DNA from: Thermobrachium celere DSM 8682
Lineage (GTDB): Bacteria > Bacillota > Clostridia > Clostridiales > Caloramatoraceae
Direction: 5' to 3'
Assembly (NCBI RefSeq): GCF_000430995.1
Contig: NZ_HF952039.1
Location: 2,879 to 54,105 of the forward strand
DNA length: 51,227 nt
A program made the translations under genes and the position numbers. This document shows, piece after piece, positions 49,203-51,227 of this stretch. Under the pieces are notes generated by a model, which was not told where the DNA came from, searched no databases, and saw only the letters and a program-made list of their open reading frames with translations. Positions within the stretch are counted from its first letter, which is position 1. Each line of letters starts with the position of its first letter.

Positions 49203-51227
49203 TTATACCCCATCATGCCTTATTAGTTCTATTAAAAGCTTTGCATACTTTGCTTCTTCATGCCAGTGCTTCATATTTTCTATGTGTTCAAATGTGGCAA
49301 TAAATTCAAGTATACTTATTATTGTATTTCTTTGACTCCAATAGTTTGGAAGCTCATTCTTCAACCAATTTCTACCCTGCATTGTGTTTTCCTCTTTTAT
49401 TGATTGATGAAGTGCAGCAAAAACATTCCTTAAAAGTGAATTACTAAAGTTATCGCTTGTTCCTATGTTTTTCATTCCAAATTCCTTTGCTGTTTTAAGT
49501 CTTGCATTATTTGCCTTCGTACTTTGTAGAAGTTCCTTATATTCCTTAACACCAAAGCCCCTTGCAATTTCTTGATAAGCTGAAAGCTGATTTACTCCAC
49601 TCTTTTCTAAGTCAAGCCCCTTTATATAGAATCTTTCTTCTGATGTTAAGGTCTTCCATGTAAACATATCAAATCCTGTTGGTGTCAAATAGTCATAAGC
49701 AATCTTTACAGCCTCTTGTATTATATTTTCAACAGGTGATACATATCCTCTTTGTCCTTTTTTGGATAGTTCATATTGTATATCTATATCTTCTATTCGT
49801 TTATAGGAGGTCAATACTCTAAGTGCTGCAGCATAAGCTGCTAAAATGTAATCTGCATCATTAAAATTAGGGTCTTCTTTATCATCAAGTTCCCTCATGC
49901 TATCGATTTGTCTTTTTACTTCAAATTCTATTTCTGGATATAGCTCATCTAAAAAGGCTGTTGTATCTGAAAGTTGTTTTCTTAAAACAAGAAGAACGGT
50001 TCCTTTTACATAATTTCCATCCTTAAGTCCACCTGATTCTGTTTCTGTTGCAATTGTCCATGCTGCTGTTACCCTAAGCCCTGCTGCCCAAAGTATTAAT
50101 GTTAAATCTGCCCATACGCTTACTGCTTGGTGGGTAAACATAACAACCTGCATACCATCATCAGGCATATGTTCTGCTAAGTTTCTGTATATATCTATCA
50201 TGCTTTGATTGAAATCTTCCCCTGTTCCTTTGACAGCCAATGCCCTTTTGGAGTCTGCATACCATTCTGGAAATATATCAAGTAGCATCTTCTTGTCCCA
50301 CGCAAGGAAAAATTCAGATAGCTCATGGTAGTTAACAGCATCTGCATAGGGTGGGTCAGTAAGCCAAAACAAATTATAATCTCTAATAACTCGCGCATCT
50401 ATCGGTTTTAGATTTTCACCTTTACTTATCTTAAAATAATTAATATTTAAAAACCAACTACTTCCTAAATGCTTTAAACTCCTAGTTCCATAATTAAACA
50501 ATGTATTTAATGCCTGATTAGAAAATGTATTTTGCGTTGTTTCTACACCAATACCTGTATTCCAAATACTAAGTTTCGAATTCCAATCACAACACTTATT
50601 GCTTCCTAAAAGCCCAACAACCTTCTCCTTCTTTGTTTTAGCTTCTTTATCAATAAGCTCCATTAAAAGCCCGTGTACAAGTAGTTGCCTTGGATTAAAT
50701 AGCTGATGCCAATATGCCCATCCTCTTTCTCGAATAACTTGGCTCGTATTATATCCCTCTTCTATAATACTACTTGGAATATACCCCTTCTCCTGCCATC
50801 TTTCAAATCTTTCCTTTAAAAGCTCTATTACCTTCTCTTCCCTTTTTAAATCTTCCTTTGTTGGTGCTGTATAGTACCTGTTGCCATTTTGGTCTTCATA
50901 TCTTATGCAATATAATCTCTCTTGAAATACATCCTCTTCCCTTGGCATAAATTCATGCTTTTCCCATCTTCTTAATCCATATACTATTGTTCCATCATCA
51001 AGCCTTCTATCCTTCCTTATGGCTGTAATAGGTGTTTCCATATTACAATGTGGACATATAAGCTTACTATCCCTTACAGTCCCTTTTTCAGCCTTCTTCA
51101 TCTCTTCACTTGTTGCATCCATCTTTATCTCAATATCAAATCCACCATGTCCATTATCCTTTAAAATTGCTACTGTCTTTGTCCCTTTACCTATAACCCA
51201 AGATGGTGCAAGTGGAACCTTATATCC
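49203..51227 (-). CDS. DUF1156/COG1743 adenine-specific DNA methylase, 5' end off window
   Basis: About 674 codons are visible; the frame stays open to the window edge, so the start lies outside. The visible N-terminal part reads YKVPLAPSWVIGKGTKTVAIL, then a Zn-ribbon half (ICPHCNME). The methylase motif DPPY is present in LFWLTDPPYADAVNYHELSEFFLAWDKK, followed by family sequence such as LADHMPDDGMQVVMFTHQA (written LAEHMPDDGMQVVMFTH here) and AAWTIATETESGGLKDGNYVKGTVLLVLRK. The SAM-binding motif I region is expected upstream. The COG1743 family occurs in defence islands, including as the methylase of type 3 BREX (PglXI), as I recall. Which system it belongs to cannot be decided without the genes on its right. 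Confidence 0.88.
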   Translation of the reverse strand, partial: GYKVPLAPSWVIGKGTKTVAILKDNGHGGFDIEIKMDATSEEMKKAEKGTVRDSKLICPHCNMETPITAIRKDRRLDDGTIVYGLRRWEKHEFMPREEDVFQERLYCIRYEDQNGNRYYTAPTKEDLKREEKVIELLKERFERWQEKGYIPSSIIEEGYNTSQVIRERGWAYWHQLFNPRQLLVHGLLMELIDKEAKTKKEKVVGLLGSNKCCDWNSKLSIWNTGIGVETTQNTFSNQALNTLFNYGTRSLKHLGSSWFLNINYFKISKGENLKPIDARVIRDYNLFWLTDPPYADAVNYHELSEFFLAWDKKMLLDIFPEWYADSKRALAVKGTGEDFNQSMIDIYRNLAEHMPDDGMQVVMFTHQAVSVWADLTLILWAAGLRVTAAWTIATETESGGLKDGNYVKGTVLLVLRKQLSDTTAFLDELYPEIEFEVKRQIDSMRELDDKEDPNFNDADYILAAYAAALRVLTSYKRIEDIDIQYELSKKGQRGYVSPVENIIQEAVKIAYDYLTPTGFDMFTWKTLTSEERFYIKGLDLEKSGVNQLSAYQEIARGFGVKEYKELLQSTKANNARLKTAKEFGMKNIGTSDNFSNSLLRNVFAALHQSIKEENTMQGRNWLKNELPNYWSQRNTIISILEFIATFEHIENMKHWHEEAKYAKLLIELIRHDGV

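Noticed and set aside
50198-50398. Short minus-strand frame inside the methylase gene
   Set aside because: It is an alternative frame within the long methylase gene, with no start site of its own.

Overview
The window is about 51 kb of AT-rich DNA (I estimate near 30% GC). Firmicutes-type ribosome binding sites are strong and TTG/GTG starts are frequent. Gene content points to an anaerobic Clostridia-class Firmicute: a four-subunit pyruvate:ferredoxin oxidoreductase, Fhs plus FolD, a GlgB-C-D-A-P glycogen operon, a BofA sporulation protein, and a large Alu-type SRP RNA beside dnaX. A Clostridiaceae member such as a Caloramator-like organism is possible, but that is an inference from gene content only.

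Layout, left to right. (1) 1-1.3 kb: porC-porD-porA, minus strand, with a cluster of repeated operator-like motifs upstream. (2) 1.4-12.5 kb: the Bacillus/Clostridium block tRNA-Ser, SRP RNA, dnaX, ebfC, recR, yaaL, bofA, all minus strand. It is interrupted twice. A HepT/MntA toxin-antitoxin pair sits between dnaX and ebfC. About 6.5 kb lies between recR and yaaL: a repeat-rich patch, a GRAM protein, a GNAT, YeiH with its LysR regulator, and a Cache-PAS-GGDEF-HD-GYP protein. (3) 12.5-16.5 kb: ArsR regulator, APC transporter, phosphoesterase, MFS transporter. (4) 16.6-21.3 kb: a sulfur-handling operon (two half-size YeeE/YedE proteins around a TusA, then a thioredoxin-reductase-like flavoprotein), a divergent LysR, a second TusA and a methyltransferase. 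(5) 21.3-29.4 kb: glycogen operon glgB-C-D-A-P. (6) 29.6-40 kb: a beta-glucan operon with LacI regulator, ABC importer, a 1072-residue glycan phosphorylase, GH30 and GH1. (7) 40-43 kb: folD, fhs, tRNA-Ser(CGA). (8) 43-47.5 kb: PadR with a FetAB-like metal exporter, tadA, cell-envelope small proteins and a sugar nucleotidyltransferase. (9) 47.6 kb to the right edge: a 3' fragment of tRNA-Arg(CCU) that looks like an attachment site, then a TerB_N protein and a truncated-by-window DUF1156 (COG1743) DNA methylase. This is most likely the left end of an integrated defence island.

How it fits together: imported beta-gluco-oligosaccharides would be phosphorolysed and hydrolysed by operon 6, feeding glucose phosphates to glycogen storage (operon 5) and to fermentation ending in pyruvate oxidation (operon 1). 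The most interesting loci are the tRNA-Arg-bounded island, the 532-bp terminal-inverted-repeat insertion downstream of recR, the HepT/MntA insertion in the dnaX operon, the split thiosulfate transporter, and the operator-like repeats upstream of the por operon.
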